Positions 1 to 8,879 of a stretch of DNA of 64,000 bases are shown here, piece by piece (positions within the stretch are counted from its first letter, which is position 1; every line of letters begins with the position of its first letter). The notes under the pieces are model-generated. The model was not told the DNA's origin, ran no database searches, and saw only the letters and a list, made by a program, of their open reading frames with translations. Both the position numbers and the translations under genes were made by a program. This DNA comes from Comamonadaceae bacterium. GTDB lineage: Bacteria > Pseudomonadota > Gammaproteobacteria > Burkholderiales > Burkholderiaceae_C. The DNA is taken from positions 45,782-109,781 of the forward strand of contig CANEXF010000012.1 in assembly GCA_947443645.1 (NCBI GenBank). Direction: 5' to 3'.

Positions 1-54
1 GAAGCAAGGGCATTCCTGAACCAGCATTTGCCTCTGCGGGGCGTACCGGCATGA
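1..54 (+). CDS. 3' end of an upstream CDS (partial, unidentified)
   Basis: Frame 1 is open from the window edge to a TGA at 52-54 and gives a 17-residue tail ending in LRGVPA. The stop overlaps the ATG of the next open frame (ATGA, 51-54), which is how coupled genes are joined elsewhere in this window. The tail is too short to assign. Only the arrangement supports it as coding. Confidence 0.4.
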   Translation, partial: EARAFLNQHLPLRGVPA

Positions 55-251
55 GCATTTCGTTCGAAAAACTTCAGGTCGGGCAGCGATGGCAGAGCAC
101 TGGCCGCACTCTGATCGATGCCGACCTCACCATCGTGTGCATGACCAGTGGCGACGGGCATCACATCCATGTCGCTGAAGATAAAGGATGGCGCCATACA
201 GTTGTCGACCATTGCGTGAAATGCCGCGCTCATCTACTGGGAAGATTTTAG
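51..251 (+). pseudogene. MaoC-like hotdog hydratase remnant, truncated
   Basis: The first 40 or so residues resemble the start of MaoC-type (R)-hydratases: a 'VGQRW' opening, a middle stretch RTLIDADLTIVCMTSGD, then an IHV sequence matching the usual GDxxPIHxD active-site region. The family motif is degraded here (GDGHHIH), and the frame stops after 66 codons, whereas family members run to about 140-160 residues. Nothing hydratase-like was recognised in the other frames before the next gene. I read this as a decayed or truncated first gene of the CoA operon. A short functional protein is possible but unlikely. Confidence 0.45.
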
Positions 252-290
252 GCGGCTATCTCGAGGAACAACAACTAAAGGAGGCATGAC

Positions 291-1283
291 ATGAACAGGA
301 CCAAAGCAAGGTGGCAATTTCATTTTCGACGTTTGCTGCTTGCCGGTGTGGCTGCAATCATCACCGCTTCAGCGGTGGTTGCGCAAACCTATCCCGCCAA
401 ACCGATTCGCTTTATCGTGCCTTACCCTCCGGGTGGCGGCACCGACATTGTGGCGCGCCTGGTTGCTGCCAAGATGACGGTAAGCATGGGGCAACCAGTG
501 CTTGTCGACAACAAGCCAGGCGCAAGCACCATCATTGGAACCGACATGCTGGCCAAGGCACCGCCTGATGGTTATACCGTTGGTTTGATCACCGACTCCC
601 ACGCTATCAACCAGATATTCTTCCCCAAGCTCCCCTACGATTCGATCAAGGATTTTGAGCCCGTTACCCAGCTGGTTTTTGTGCCGCTCGTGTTGGTAGC
701 GCATCCTTCTCTGAATGTTAAAACCGTCCTCGAGCTGATTGCTGCGGCTAAGGCCAAACCGGGCAGGATCAATTACGCTTCGATTGGCAACGGCACGCCG
801 CATCAAATATCGATGGAGTGGCTTAAGTCGATGGCCGGCATCAGCATGACCCATATTCCATACAAAGGCGTAGCGCCGGCGTTAAGCGACCTCGTTGCAG
901 GCCAGGTTGACCTCATGTTTACCGGAACGTCGTCGGCGGTTCCCTACGTCAAGGCGGGCAAACTCAACGCCCTGGCCGTTTCAAGCGCTAAACGCCAGCC
1001 TTCGTTTCCCGACACCCCCTCTGTCGCTGAGTCGGGTTTGCCGGAATTTGATTTCATGACCTGGTATGGGGTTGCCCTGCCTGGGGGTACCCCTTCGAAT
1101 ATCGTACTGCGCATGAATCAGGAAGTTACGGCTGCACTTAATCAGCCGGACGTCAAGGAAAGGCTTGCCGCCCTGGGTGTCGTTGGCGCGCCCTCGTCTC
1201 CATCGGAGTTCGGCGCATTTATCAAGAGTGAATCGCAAAAGCTTGGCCGTATCGTCAAGGTTACCGGCGTGAAAGCAGAATGA
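291..1283 (+). CDS. Bug/TctC-family periplasmic substrate-binding protein
   Basis: A 330-residue receptor of the tripartite tricarboxylate transporter family. A basic, hydrophobic signal sequence (residues 1-31, ending AVVA) precedes the family-typical opening YPAKPIRFIVPYPPGGGTD. Later family stretches include HIPYKG and the VAGQVDLMF segment near residues 185-210. The start at 291 has a strong ribosome site, AAAGGAGG, just upstream; the ATG at 286 is followed at once by a stop. The gene is coupled by an ATGA overlap to a CoA-transferase, so it probably captures the organic acid that the next two enzymes activate and oxidise. No TctA/TctB membrane subunits lie nearby. The ligand cannot be read from the sequence. 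Confidence 0.93.
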   Translation: MNRTKARWQFHFRRLLLAGVAAIITASAVVAQTYPAKPIRFIVPYPPGGGTDIVARLVAAKMTVSMGQPVLVDNKPGASTIIGTDMLAKAPPDGYTVGLITDSHAINQIFFPKLPYDSIKDFEPVTQLVFVPLVLVAHPSLNVKTVLELIAAAKAKPGRINYASIGNGTPHQISMEWLKSMAGISMTHIPYKGVAPALSDLVAGQVDLMFTGTSSAVPYVKAGKLNALAVSSAKRQPSFPDTPSVAESGLPEFDFMTWYGVALPGGTPSNIVLRMNQEVTAALNQPDVKERLAALGVVGAPSSPSEFGAFIKSESQKLGRIVKVTGVKAE

Positions 1284-2470
1284 TGAAAAATGCGACCACG
1301 CAAGGGCAGGTTCTTTCCGGTTTCAGGGTGCTTGACCTTGGCAGTTTCATCACTGCACCTTATGCTGCCATGCTGCTTGCAGAGATGGGCGCCGACGTCA
1401 TCAAGATTGAAAAACCGGGTACCGGCGATCCGTTTCGTGCGTTTGGCGATGGTCTTTACAGCTCGCATTTCCAGGCGCACAACCGCAACAAGCGTAGCGT
1501 CGCGCTGGACTTTACTAAGCCATCCGGGCGCGCGGCGCTGGATACGCTCGTATCTAGCGCGGATGTGCTGTTGATCAACGTGCGCCCTGGGGTTGAAGAA
1601 AAACTTGGTATTGGTGCGCAACGGCTTCAGGCGCTTAATCCACGCCTGGTCTACTGCGCGATCACTGGTTACGGGGCTGATGGTCCTTATGCCGAGCGCC
1701 CTGCTTATGACAATGTGGGGCAAGCTTTGTCAGGCTGGCTTTCAATGTTTCATGAGGGCCGTGATGCACGGGTTGCGGGCCCCGCCGTATCTGATGCGCT
1801 GACGGGTCTGTTTGCAAGTATGGGAATACTCGGTGCACTTCTGGAACGCGAAAAAACCGGGCGTGGGCGCAAGGTTGAAGTGAGTATGCTGGAGGCTACG
1901 CTCGCATTTGCAACCGAGCCTTTGGGTAAGCTGTTTGCCAGCGGAAAGCCGGTTCCATTTTATTCACGCGCGGCCGCATCGCAGTCGTTTTTGGTGACCT
2001 GCGAGGATGGCCACCGGATTGCGCTACATCTGTCGTCCCCTGACAAGTTCTGGAAAGGCCTGCTCAAGGCCATTTCCCGCGAAGAGCTATCGCAGAAATA
2101 TTCTGATCGTTCTGCTCGTGTGGCCCGCTACGATGAGTTGGCCTTGGATCTGGCCGAAGCCTTCGCTCAAAAAAAACGCGACTACTGGCTGCCCCTGCTC
2201 GAGCAGAACGATGTCCCGTTCGCGCCGGAGCGTCGGCTCGAGGAACTTGCTGATGACCCCCAGGTGCAACATCTGGATGTCTTCTACGACATGATGCATT
2301 CGCACTACGGTAGCGTACGCGCTGCGCACCGCCCTGTTCGCTACGACGGTGACAACCATAGCAATTTCTTGCCACCCCCAGCGCTGGGCGAGCACACACA
2401 GGAGGTACTGGTGGAAGCCGGGTTGGACACGGATGATTTGGAAAAACTTGCAAATGAGGGCGCTATCTGA
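1280..2470 (+). CDS. Type III CoA-transferase (CaiB/BaiF family)
   Basis: A 396-residue protein of normal length for family III CoA-transferases, which move CoA between carboxylic acids through an aspartyl anhydride. The N-terminal signature VLDLGSFITAPYAAMLLAEMGADVIKIE binds CoA. The stretch PAYDNVGQALSG places the catalytic aspartate at Asp144. The C-terminal half carries the second domain (VEVSMLEATLAF, then PFAPERRLEELADDPQ). It overlaps the Bug gene upstream and the acyl-CoA dehydrogenase downstream (TGATGG), so the three are translationally coupled. The likely role is loading CoA onto an imported acid, such as a branched or aromatic acid. Donor and acceptor are unknown. Confidence 0.92.
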   Translation: MMKNATTQGQVLSGFRVLDLGSFITAPYAAMLLAEMGADVIKIEKPGTGDPFRAFGDGLYSSHFQAHNRNKRSVALDFTKPSGRAALDTLVSSADVLLINVRPGVEEKLGIGAQRLQALNPRLVYCAITGYGADGPYAERPAYDNVGQALSGWLSMFHEGRDARVAGPAVSDALTGLFASMGILGALLEREKTGRGRKVEVSMLEATLAFATEPLGKLFASGKPVPFYSRAAASQSFLVTCEDGHRIALHLSSPDKFWKGLLKAISREELSQKYSDRSARVARYDELALDLAEAFAQKKRDYWLPLLEQNDVPFAPERRLEELADDPQVQHLDVFYDMMHSHYGSVRAAHRPVRYDGDNHSNFLPPPALGEHTQEVLVEAGLDTDDLEKLANEGAI

Positions 2471-3642
2471 TGGACTTCTCTATCCCTGAAGAGTTACGCA
2501 TGTTGCGCGATTCCGCGCGCCGTTTTGTGCAGCAGGAACTGCTGCCGCTTGAGCCGCTGTATGCAAACGAAGCCGACATACCTGATGACGTACGCGCGGC
2601 GCTGCAGGCCAAAGCTAAAGCGCTGGGCTTCTGGATTTTCGACCTTCCCGAAGAGTTCGGTGGTGGCGGGGTCGGCTACCTTGGCATGTGCCTCGTCTTT
2701 GAAGAGCTGGCGCGCTGCAATGTGCCATCTTTTCGCGCGCCTACGGTGTTCACGCCTTACCTCGGCTCGGTGCTTTTCAATTGCACGCCGGAGCAGCAGA
2801 AAAAATACCTGCATCCCGTGATCAGCGGCGAAAAGCGCACTTGTTTCGCCCTGACAGAGCCCAACGGCGGATCGGATCCTTCACAGATGCGGACCACCGC
2901 GGTGCGCGAGGGTGACCATTACCGTATCAATGGCAACAAGATATACATCACCGGTGCAGACAAGGCCGATTTCGTACAGCTGTTTGCACGCACTGGTGAT
3001 ACCGTCGACGGAGCAGGGGTGTCTTGCTTTCTGATCGATCGCGACACGCCGGGCATGCGGCTGGGCCAGAACTTTCAGCTCATGTCACCTGACCGGCCGT
3101 GGGAGCTGGTGTTTGAAGATGTGCTGGTACCGGCTTCGCAGATGGTGGGTGAACCCGGTAAGGGGTGGGCGCTGGCGCGCGGGTTTCTGGATGTGGGGCG
3201 ACTAATTCATGGCCCCAAAGCCATTGGCCGTGCAGAGCGGGCGCTCGAAATGGCTATTGCTTACGCGAAACAGCGAACCACGTTTGGTGAACCGCTGGCC
3301 AACCGGCAGGCTATTCAGTGGATGATTGCCGATTCCGCAGTGGAGCTCAATGCCGCACGGCTGATGACCTACCACGCCGCATGGCGGGCTGACCAAGGCA
3401 TGAATTTTCATGTGGAGGCATCTCAGGTCAAGCTCTATGCCGATGACATGTACATGCGTGTGGTTGATCGTGCCATCCAGATTCACGGTGGCATTGGTTT
3501 GTCCCGTGAACTGCCGCTGGAGCTGATGTTTCGCGATGCACGTAGCCGCACCATCACTGAAGGGTCTTCAGAAATGCAGCGCACCATCATCGCAAAAGAA
3601 ATGCTTTCAGGAAGGTCTTCGGTCAACAGGGTCAGCGCTTAG
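2470..3642 (+). CDS. Acyl-CoA dehydrogenase
   Basis: A 390-residue FAD-dependent acyl-CoA dehydrogenase that introduces an alpha,beta double bond and passes electrons to electron-transfer flavoprotein. Visible motifs are CFALTEPNGGSDPSQM (FAD/substrate loop, about residues 121-137), the dimer segment KQRTTFGEPLANRQAIQ, and RAIQIHGGIGLSRELPLE. Near residue 367 is ITEGSSEMQR, where the glutamate of TEG takes the place of the usual YEG catalytic base. It is the last gene of the unit and receives the CoA ester made by the preceding transferase. The chain-length or ring specificity cannot be inferred. Confidence 0.94.
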   Translation: MDFSIPEELRMLRDSARRFVQQELLPLEPLYANEADIPDDVRAALQAKAKALGFWIFDLPEEFGGGGVGYLGMCLVFEELARCNVPSFRAPTVFTPYLGSVLFNCTPEQQKKYLHPVISGEKRTCFALTEPNGGSDPSQMRTTAVREGDHYRINGNKIYITGADKADFVQLFARTGDTVDGAGVSCFLIDRDTPGMRLGQNFQLMSPDRPWELVFEDVLVPASQMVGEPGKGWALARGFLDVGRLIHGPKAIGRAERALEMAIAYAKQRTTFGEPLANRQAIQWMIADSAVELNAARLMTYHAAWRADQGMNFHVEASQVKLYADDMYMRVVDRAIQIHGGIGLSRELPLELMFRDARSRTITEGSSEMQRTIIAKEMLSGRSSVNRVSA

Positions 3643-3826
3643 CGTTTGGTTCCAGCTGAAGCAGTCTGATAGACAGGGAAGTGTTGCAGACAATAACTGC
3701 TGCGCACAACACTATCGACAGCGTCACCACTTGCCCGAAAGACACCATGGCGCAAGTTTTGGTGGCGTCATTGACTTAGCGTCAAACAGTGCCGCCATGC
3801 AGTTGGCTGGCGCCCGCTGGCTTAAG

Positions 3827-4219
3827 TCAATCCGGCAGTACTGCCGTCACTTCAATTTCCACCCGCGCACGTTCTTCTACCAGGCCGGACACCTCGACGC
3901 AGGTCATGGCCGGGAAGTTTTTTCCCATAACTTCGCGGTAGGCGCCGCCCAGCTCCTTGAGCCTGGCGACATATTCCACGCGGTCGACTACGTACCAGGT
4001 CATGCGCACCATGTGCTCGGGGCCTGCGCCGGCGGCTTTGAGCACGGCGGCGATATTGAGCAGGGCCTGGCGCGTCTGGACAATGAAGTCGTCACTTTCA
4101 AATTCCTGTTTCGCGTTCCAGCCGATCTGGCCACCCACAAAGATCAGCGAGCCGCGTGCCATCACGCCGTTGGCATAGCCCTTAGGCTCGGCCCAGTCAG
4201 GGGGTTGGAGTTTATTCAT
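3827..4219 (-). CDS. RidA/YjgF-family protein lacking the key arginine
   Basis: A 130-residue Rid protein, the full length for this trimeric family. Family segments include GSLIFVGGQIGWN, IVQTRQALLNIAAVLKAAGA and TCVEVSGLVEERARVEIEVTAV. Canonical RidA deaminases hydrolyse enamines/imines with Arg105. Here the aligned position is Met105 (FPAMTCVEV) although Cys107 is kept, so ordinary deaminase activity is doubtful. I chose the start at 4219, four bases into the thioesterase gene (ATGA overlap); a longer open frame has a non-homologous arginine-rich extension. It is the last gene of the aminobenzoyl-CoA operon, where an enamine intermediate is expected, so a nitrogen-handling role is plausible but not shown. 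Confidence 0.9.
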   Translation of the reverse strand: MNKLQPPDWAEPKGYANGVMARGSLIFVGGQIGWNAKQEFESDDFIVQTRQALLNIAAVLKAAGAGPEHMVRMTWYVVDRVEYVARLKELGGAYREVMGKNFPAMTCVEVSGLVEERARVEIEVTAVLPD

Positions 4220-4638
4220 GCGACCTTTGGCGTGTCGGTTTGAAGATAAGGAAGCAGGGCCTGACGCATGGCGTCTGGTATGCGAACCGGCTTGCCGTCG
4301 GGCACTTTTGAATATACGACGACGGCTTGGGCGCTCAGCTTGAGCTCTTGCCCACGCGTGATTTCGTAATCCATGCCTATGCTGGAGTTGCCTACTTTTG
4401 TCAGGCCCAATGTGATCGTCACCTCGTCGCCGTGACGGCACATGCCCCTGAACTGCGTTTTCATGTCGACGATGGGTACGCCGATGCCAGTCGGGATCAT
4501 GGTGTGTTCGGGGAACCCGATATGCGCGAGAAAGTCTTCCTGGATTTCATGCAGAAGATAAAAAAACTGCGGATAAAAAACGATGCCAGCCGGATCGCAA
4601 TGGTGAAAGCGTATGAGTTTGGAGCTTGTGAAGTTCAT
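4216..4638 (-). CDS. 4-hydroxybenzoyl-CoA thioesterase-family protein (hotdog)
   Basis: A 140-residue single-hotdog thioesterase. The family signature is near the N-terminus, RFHHCDPAGIVFYPQFF, with the nucleophile/base aspartate at residue 15. A later stretch, IVDMKTQFRGMCRHGDEVTI, is also typical. It probably hydrolyses a CoA thioester, either to free the acid or as housekeeping when CoA becomes trapped in dead-end aryl-CoA. It sits between the aryl-CoA ligase and the Rid gene with 4-bp overlaps on both sides, which places it in the aromatic CoA operon. It could instead be a YbgC-like generalist. Confidence 0.9.
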   Translation of the reverse strand: MNFTSSKLIRFHHCDPAGIVFYPQFFYLLHEIQEDFLAHIGFPEHTMIPTGIGVPIVDMKTQFRGMCRHGDEVTITLGLTKVGNSSIGMDYEITRGQELKLSAQAVVVYSKVPDGKPVRIPDAMRQALLPYLQTDTPKVA

Positions 4639-6272
4639 GGTGTTCGCAGCTTGAACCGCTGCAGCTTTCCGGTTTCAGTGCGCGGCAGTTTATCGACAAA
4701 CTCGATTTGGCGCGGGTACTTGAAGGGTGCCAGCGTCGCCTTGACGTGGTCTTGCAGAGCCTTGGCGTTGGCCGGGCTTGCCAGCTGGCCGGGCTTGAGC
4801 ACGACCACCGCCTTGACGATCATCCCGCGTTCTTCATCCGGCACCCCGATGACCGCGCACTCTGCAACGGCAGGATGCGTGAGCAGCGCGTCCTCGACCT
4901 CCGGCCCGCCAACGTTGTAGCCGGCGGTGATGATCATGTCGTCTGCGCGCGCCTGGTAAAAGAAGTAGCCATCGGCATCCTGCACGAAGGCGTCGCCGGG
5001 GAAGTTCCAGCCGTTTTTTACATAGCTGGCCTGGCGCGCGTCATCAAGGTAACGGCAACCGGTGGGGCCGATGATCGCCAGCTTGCCTATGCTGCCGCGC
5101 GGCACTTCCAGACCCTCATCATCGACGACTTTGCCGGTGTAGCCCGGCACAAGCTTGCCTATCGCGCCGCGCCTGACATCGCCTGGAACGGTTGAAATAA
5201 AGATGTGAAACATCTCGGTCGCGCCTATGCCGTCCAGCATGTCAATGCCGGTGGCGTCTTTCCAGAGCTGGCGCGTCGCGTCGGGCAGGGCTTCTCCTGC
5301 ACTGACGCAGATCCGCAGGCTGGGCATGCGGTGTTGCTTCGCAAAAACCGCCATTTGCCGGTAAAAGGTGGGCGCGGTGTAGCAGATGGTCGCACCAGTT
5401 TGCTCGATCAGTTTGACCATCAGCTCAGGCGTGTAGGGCGCCGACGGAAAATATACCGACGCACCGGCCCACATCGGAAACAGCAGCAAGCCGCCCAGTC
5501 CGAAGGTAAAGGCCAGCGGGGGCGAGCCGATCACGATGTCTTCGGGTCTGGCCTGCAGTATATGGCGCGGCCAGGTCTGACAGGCGGCCAGTACATCGCG
5601 GTGCGAGTGCACGGCGGCCTTGGGCTTGCCGGTGGTGCCCGAAGTAAAGGCCAGCATTGCGATATCGTCGGCCGCGCTCAGGCTGCGTTCGAACATACCG
5701 CTTTTTTGGGCCGCCAGAGTTTCCAGCGAACCTGCGGCATCGGGCTGGTTGAAAGCCACTATGGTCGCCAGCGTGGCCACCAGACTCTTTGCCGACTGCA
5801 GTTCATGCAACAGGGTCGCGTCGCACAGCGCCAGCGAGGGTTTCGACTTGTCCATGATTTCGGCCAGCTCCTTGGCGCGCAGCAGCGGCATGGTGGCGAC
5901 CGCAACCAGTCCGGCCCTGACAACGCCTAGCCAGGCCAGCGCCATGCCAATGGAGTTGCCGCCGCGCAGCAGCACCCGGTTTCCCGGCAGCAGTTCGAAA
6001 TCTTCTGTCAGCACCTGCGCAATCCGGTCGATTTGCCGTGCCGCCTCGGCATAACTCAGCGTGCGCTTGTCGCTGCGCAAAAAAGGTCGATCTGAAAGGC
6101 CTCGTTCCGCGACGCGGGCCAGCAACACCTCGACCAGGTTGGACTGGTCAGGGATCAGAAGCTCGGGCAGGTCGTAGCGCATGATCGGGCATTGCTCTGG
6201 TCGCGGCAGGCGCTCATGAACAAAACGGTCTGCCTGGCTAACCGGTCGTTTGCTTGGTGGGCGGCTTGTCAT
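4635..6272 (-). CDS. Aryl-CoA ligase (2-aminobenzoate/benzoate-CoA ligase family)
   Basis: A 545-residue AMP-forming acyl-CoA synthetase. The P-loop-like A3 motif FTSGTTGKPKAAVHSH lies at residues 209-224, followed by GIGATEM (A5), the FPGDAF segment and IITAGYNVGGPEVED. The C-terminal catalytic lysine is Lys536 in PRTETGKLQRFK. The pattern matches benzoate- and 2-aminobenzoate-CoA ligases. Its operon encodes the two-domain monooxygenase/reductase that acts on 2-aminobenzoyl-CoA, so 2-aminobenzoate (anthranilate) is the best guess, as for abmG of Azoarcus evansii. Salicylate is the main alternative. It overlaps the dehydrogenase upstream and the thioesterase downstream by 4 bp each. Confidence 0.88.
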   Translation of the reverse strand: MTSRPPSKRPVSQADRFVHERLPRPEQCPIMRYDLPELLIPDQSNLVEVLLARVAERGLSDRPFLRSDKRTLSYAEAARQIDRIAQVLTEDFELLPGNRVLLRGGNSIGMALAWLGVVRAGLVAVATMPLLRAKELAEIMDKSKPSLALCDATLLHELQSAKSLVATLATIVAFNQPDAAGSLETLAAQKSGMFERSLSAADDIAMLAFTSGTTGKPKAAVHSHRDVLAACQTWPRHILQARPEDIVIGSPPLAFTFGLGGLLLFPMWAGASVYFPSAPYTPELMVKLIEQTGATICYTAPTFYRQMAVFAKQHRMPSLRICVSAGEALPDATRQLWKDATGIDMLDGIGATEMFHIFISTVPGDVRRGAIGKLVPGYTGKVVDDEGLEVPRGSIGKLAIIGPTGCRYLDDARQASYVKNGWNFPGDAFVQDADGYFFYQARADDMIITAGYNVGGPEVEDALLTHPAVAECAVIGVPDEERGMIVKAVVVLKPGQLASPANAKALQDHVKATLAPFKYPRQIEFVDKLPRTETGKLQRFKLRTP

Positions 6273-7450
6273 GACTGAAGAACTGCCTTTCCAATGATGA
6301 GTTGCTGCACCTCTGTCGCCCCTTCGTAAATGCGCAGCGACCGGATGTCGCGGTACAGGCTTTCGACCTTGGTGCCGACCTTGACACCCAGTCCGCCGTG
6401 CATTTGCAGTGCCATGTCGATCACGCGCTGCGCATTTTCGGTGGCGGTCATTTTGGCCATGGCCGCCTCGGCCGTCACCCGCACGCTGCTGCCCAGCCGC
6501 TCGCCCTCATCGCGCAGCCAGGCGGCGCGGTAGGTCAGAAGCGCCGCCGCATCGACCAGCGCGGCCATTTCGCCAAGCTTGGCCTGGGTGAGCTGGAAGT
6601 CGGCCAGCACACCACCGAACATCCGGCGTTGCTTCGAATGGCTGACCGCCTCGGCAAGCGCGCGCCGCGCCATGCCCAGCGCCGCACCCGCCACCGATGC
6701 CCGGAAGATGTCCAGTGTCTGCATGGCCAGTTTGAAGCCGCCATGCAGCATGCCGAGTTGTTGATCTGCGCCAACGGCACATTGCTTGAATTTCAGCGTG
6801 GCCAGCGGGTGCGGCGCGATGACGGTGATGTGTTCTGTGCTGTCCAGTCCGGCCGTGTCCGCATCGACGATAAATGCGGTGATGCCGCGCGTGCCGGCTG
6901 CGGGGTCAGTTTTTACAAAAGTGACATAGAAGTCTGCGATGCCGCCGTTGCTGATCCAGGTTTTGCTGCCGTTCAGCGTCCAGGCATCGCCAGCGCGCGT
7001 GGCTGAGGTGGTCATCGCGCCTGCGTCGGAGCCTGCGTTGGCCTCGCTCAGCGCGAATGCGGCGATTTTCTCGCCGCTCGCAACCAGCGGCAAATAGGCC
7101 GCCTGTTGCGCCGGTGTACCGGCCAGTGTGATGGCGCCGCTGCCCAGGCCCTGCATTGCCAATGCGAAGTCTGCCAGCGGTGAATGAAAAGCCAGCGTTT
7201 CGCGCAGGATCACCAGTGCCCGTGAATCAAGCCTGGGCAGCGTGCCGCCCAGGGTGCCGTCGGGGCCGGCGGGCACGCAGTAGCGCAACCATCCGCTGGC
7301 GCCAAGCCGCCGCACCCATTCCCTGCAAGCTTGGCGGTCATCGGTCTCGTCGACTGTTTGCTGCCCGACCCAGTCGCGCAGGCTGGCGCCCAGATCGCGG
7401 TGAACGGTGTCGAAAAAAGGCAAATTCAAATGCGTAATCGTTGGCGTCAT
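6269..7450 (-). CDS. Acyl-CoA dehydrogenase of the aromatic CoA operon
   Basis: A 393-residue acyl-CoA dehydrogenase. Visible are [19 protein letters not shown] (FAD loop), [40 protein letters not shown] and [20 protein letters not shown]. Near the C-terminus [11 protein letters not shown] contains the catalytic glutamate. In the aminobenzoyl-CoA pathway a beta-oxidation-like sequence follows ring hydroxylation and reduction, and this enzyme would oxidise the alicyclic CoA ester. It overlaps the ligase by 4 bp (6269-6272) and follows the enoyl-CoA hydratase gene after a 33-bp gap. Confidence 0.93.
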   Translation of the reverse strand: MTPTITHLNLPFFDTVHRDLGASLRDWVGQQTVDETDDRQACREWVRRLGASGWLRYCVPAGPDGTLGGTLPRLDSRALVILRETLAFHSPLADFALAMQGLGSGAITLAGTPAQQAAYLPLVASGEKIAAFALSEANAGSDAGAMTTSATRAGDAWTLNGSKTWISNGGIADFYVTFVKTDPAAGTRGITAFIVDADTAGLDSTEHITVIAPHPLATLKFKQCAVGADQQLGMLHGGFKLAMQTLDIFRASVAGAALGMARRALAEAVSHSKQRRMFGGVLADFQLTQAKLGEMAALVDAAALLTYRAAWLRDEGERLGSSVRVTAEAAMAKMTATENAQRVIDMALQMHGGLGVKVGTKVESLYRDIRSLRIYEGATEVQQLIIGKAVLQS

Positions 7451-7483
7451 GGTTGAAATCTTTCTGTGCTGGCGCGCGCGATA

Positions 7484-8338
7484 TCAGTCGCCTTTGAATT
7501 GTGGTGTTTGCCTGGCGGAAAAAGCTTCGTAGGCGCGCGTGAAGTCCCGCGTCTGCATGCAGATCGCCTGCGCCTGCGCCTCGGCTTCAATGGCCTGGTC
7601 CAGCGTCATGGCCCATTCCTGATGCAGCATGGTCTTGGTCATGCCGTGGGCGAAGGTCGGGCCGCTGGCCAGTTCCTGGGCAAGTTTTTGCGACTGAGCC
7701 AGTAGCGCTGTTGGTTCATGAAGCGCGTTGAAAAATCCCCACTGCAAGCCTTCTTGCGCGCTCATCGTTCGACCGGTGAACAGCAATTCTGACGCGCGCC
7801 CCTGGCCTATCAATCGCGGCAACAGCGCGCACGCGCCCATGTCCGCGCCCGCCAGTCCGACACGTGTGAAAAGAAAGGCGGTTTTTGCGCGCGCTGTGCC
7901 CAGTCGCATGTCGGCTGCAAGAGCCATCATGGCGCCGGCGCCCGCGCAAATACCGTCGATCGCCGCGATGATGGGTTGCGGACAAAGCCGCATGGACTTG
8001 ACCAGATCGCCAGTCATGCGGGTGAACTCCAGCAGTTCCGGCATGCTCATCTTGGTCAACGGCCCGATGATCTCGTGCACATCTCCGCCCGAACAGAAAT
8101 TGTCGCCGGCACCGGTCAGCACCACCGCCTTGACATCGGTTGCGGTGTTGAGCGCGCGAAACAGGTCGCGCAGCTCGGCGTAGGACTCGAAGGTCAGCGG
8201 ATTCTTGCGTTCCGGGCGGTTCAGCGTGAGGGTTGCAACGCCTGAGTCGAACGCGTAGGCGAAGTGCCTGGCCTGATGGCCGGCCATGGCGTCAAACTGC
8301 GCGTGCATGGGGTTGCTGGGGCTGATGTAGTGCTTCAT
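7484..8338 (-). CDS. Enoyl-CoA hydratase/isomerase family protein
   Basis: A 284-residue crotonase-fold protein. [21 protein letters not shown] near residue 35 and [19 protein letters not shown] supply the first oxyanion loop. [26 protein letters not shown] near residue 128 supplies the second. The N-terminus has about 25 extra residues before the fold, so a start slightly downstream is possible. The start at 8338 overlaps the MarR stop by 4 bp. In this operon it is expected to hydrate or hydrolytically open the alicyclic enoyl-CoA made after dearomatisation. Crotonase paralogues vary widely in reaction, so the step is inferred from context. Confidence 0.9.
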   Translation of the reverse strand: MKHYISPSNPMHAQFDAMAGHQARHFAYAFDSGVATLTLNRPERKNPLTFESYAELRDLFRALNTATDVKAVVLTGAGDNFCSGGDVHEIIGPLTKMSMPELLEFTRMTGDLVKSMRLCPQPIIAAIDGICAGAGAMMALAADMRLGTARAKTAFLFTRVGLAGADMGACALLPRLIGQGRASELLFTGRTMSAQEGLQWGFFNALHEPTALLAQSQKLAQELASGPTFAHGMTKTMLHQEWAMTLDQAIEAEAQAQAICMQTRDFTRAYEAFSARQTPQFKGD

Positions 8339-8814
8339 GCGGTTTCCATCTTGAGGTTGGCGTTGTGGTGTTGCTTGACCTTGCCGAGCAGCTTGTGCAG
8401 TGATTCGACTTCGCGTGGCGACAGGGCCTCGAAGGCCGTGACTATCCAGGCTTCGTGTTGGCGTGCCATCTCATCAAAGGCCTTGCGCCCGCGTGCGGTC
8501 AGGCGCACGCGGTAGGCGCGGCGGTCGCCGGCCACATCCATGCGTTCGACCAGATTTTCGGCCACCAGCTGGTCGGTGATGCCGGTGACATTGCCGCCCG
8601 TGACCATCATGCGGCGCGACAGCTCGTTCATCTTCAGGCCGTCGGGATTGCGTTCGAGCTGGGCCATCAGGTCAAAGCGCGGCAGTGTGGTGTCGAACTG
8701 CTCGCGCAGCTGGGTACGCAGCTGTTTTTCTACCAGCTGGGTGCAGGTCAGCATGCGCAGCCAGAGCCGCAGGGCTTCCGGGTGTTCGCTATGGCCTCTT
8801 TCTTCCATGTCCAT
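8335..8814 (-). CDS. MarR-family transcriptional regulator
   Basis: A 159-residue winged-helix regulator. The recognition region reads [40 protein letters not shown], followed by the wing [28 protein letters not shown], the DRR-type motif typical of MarR. It lies inside the operon between the monooxygenase/reductase and hydratase genes. Regulators of this class in aryl-CoA operons usually repress the operon and respond to the aryl-CoA ester. A matching inverted repeat overlaps the predicted operon promoter at 11265-11286. Confidence 0.93.
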   Translation of the reverse strand: MDMEERGHSEHPEALRLWLRMLTCTQLVEKQLRTQLREQFDTTLPRFDLMAQLERNPDGLKMNELSRRMMVTGGNVTGITDQLVAENLVERMDVAGDRRAYRVRLTARGRKAFDEMARQHEAWIVTAFEALSPREVESLHKLLGKVKQHHNANLKMETA

Positions 8815-8828
8815 GGCAAGCTTTCTGT

Positions 8829-8879
8829 GCTATTTTATTGATAGCTGCCGGCGCTCATTTCCAGTGCGCTGGCAGCTAG
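8829..8879. repeat. Dispersed palindromic element, copy A (marR-ACMR junction)
   Basis: Begins GCTATTTTATTGATAGCTGCC and ends in GGCAGCT. The arms AGCTGCC (8843-8849) and GGCAGCT (8871-8877) pair perfectly, and the stem extends to 11 of 12 bases with GCGC on both sides. The ACMR stop codon (8876-8878) lies in the right arm. Close relatives occur at 49937-50009, 56876-56940 and 60512-60556. Confidence 0.7.
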
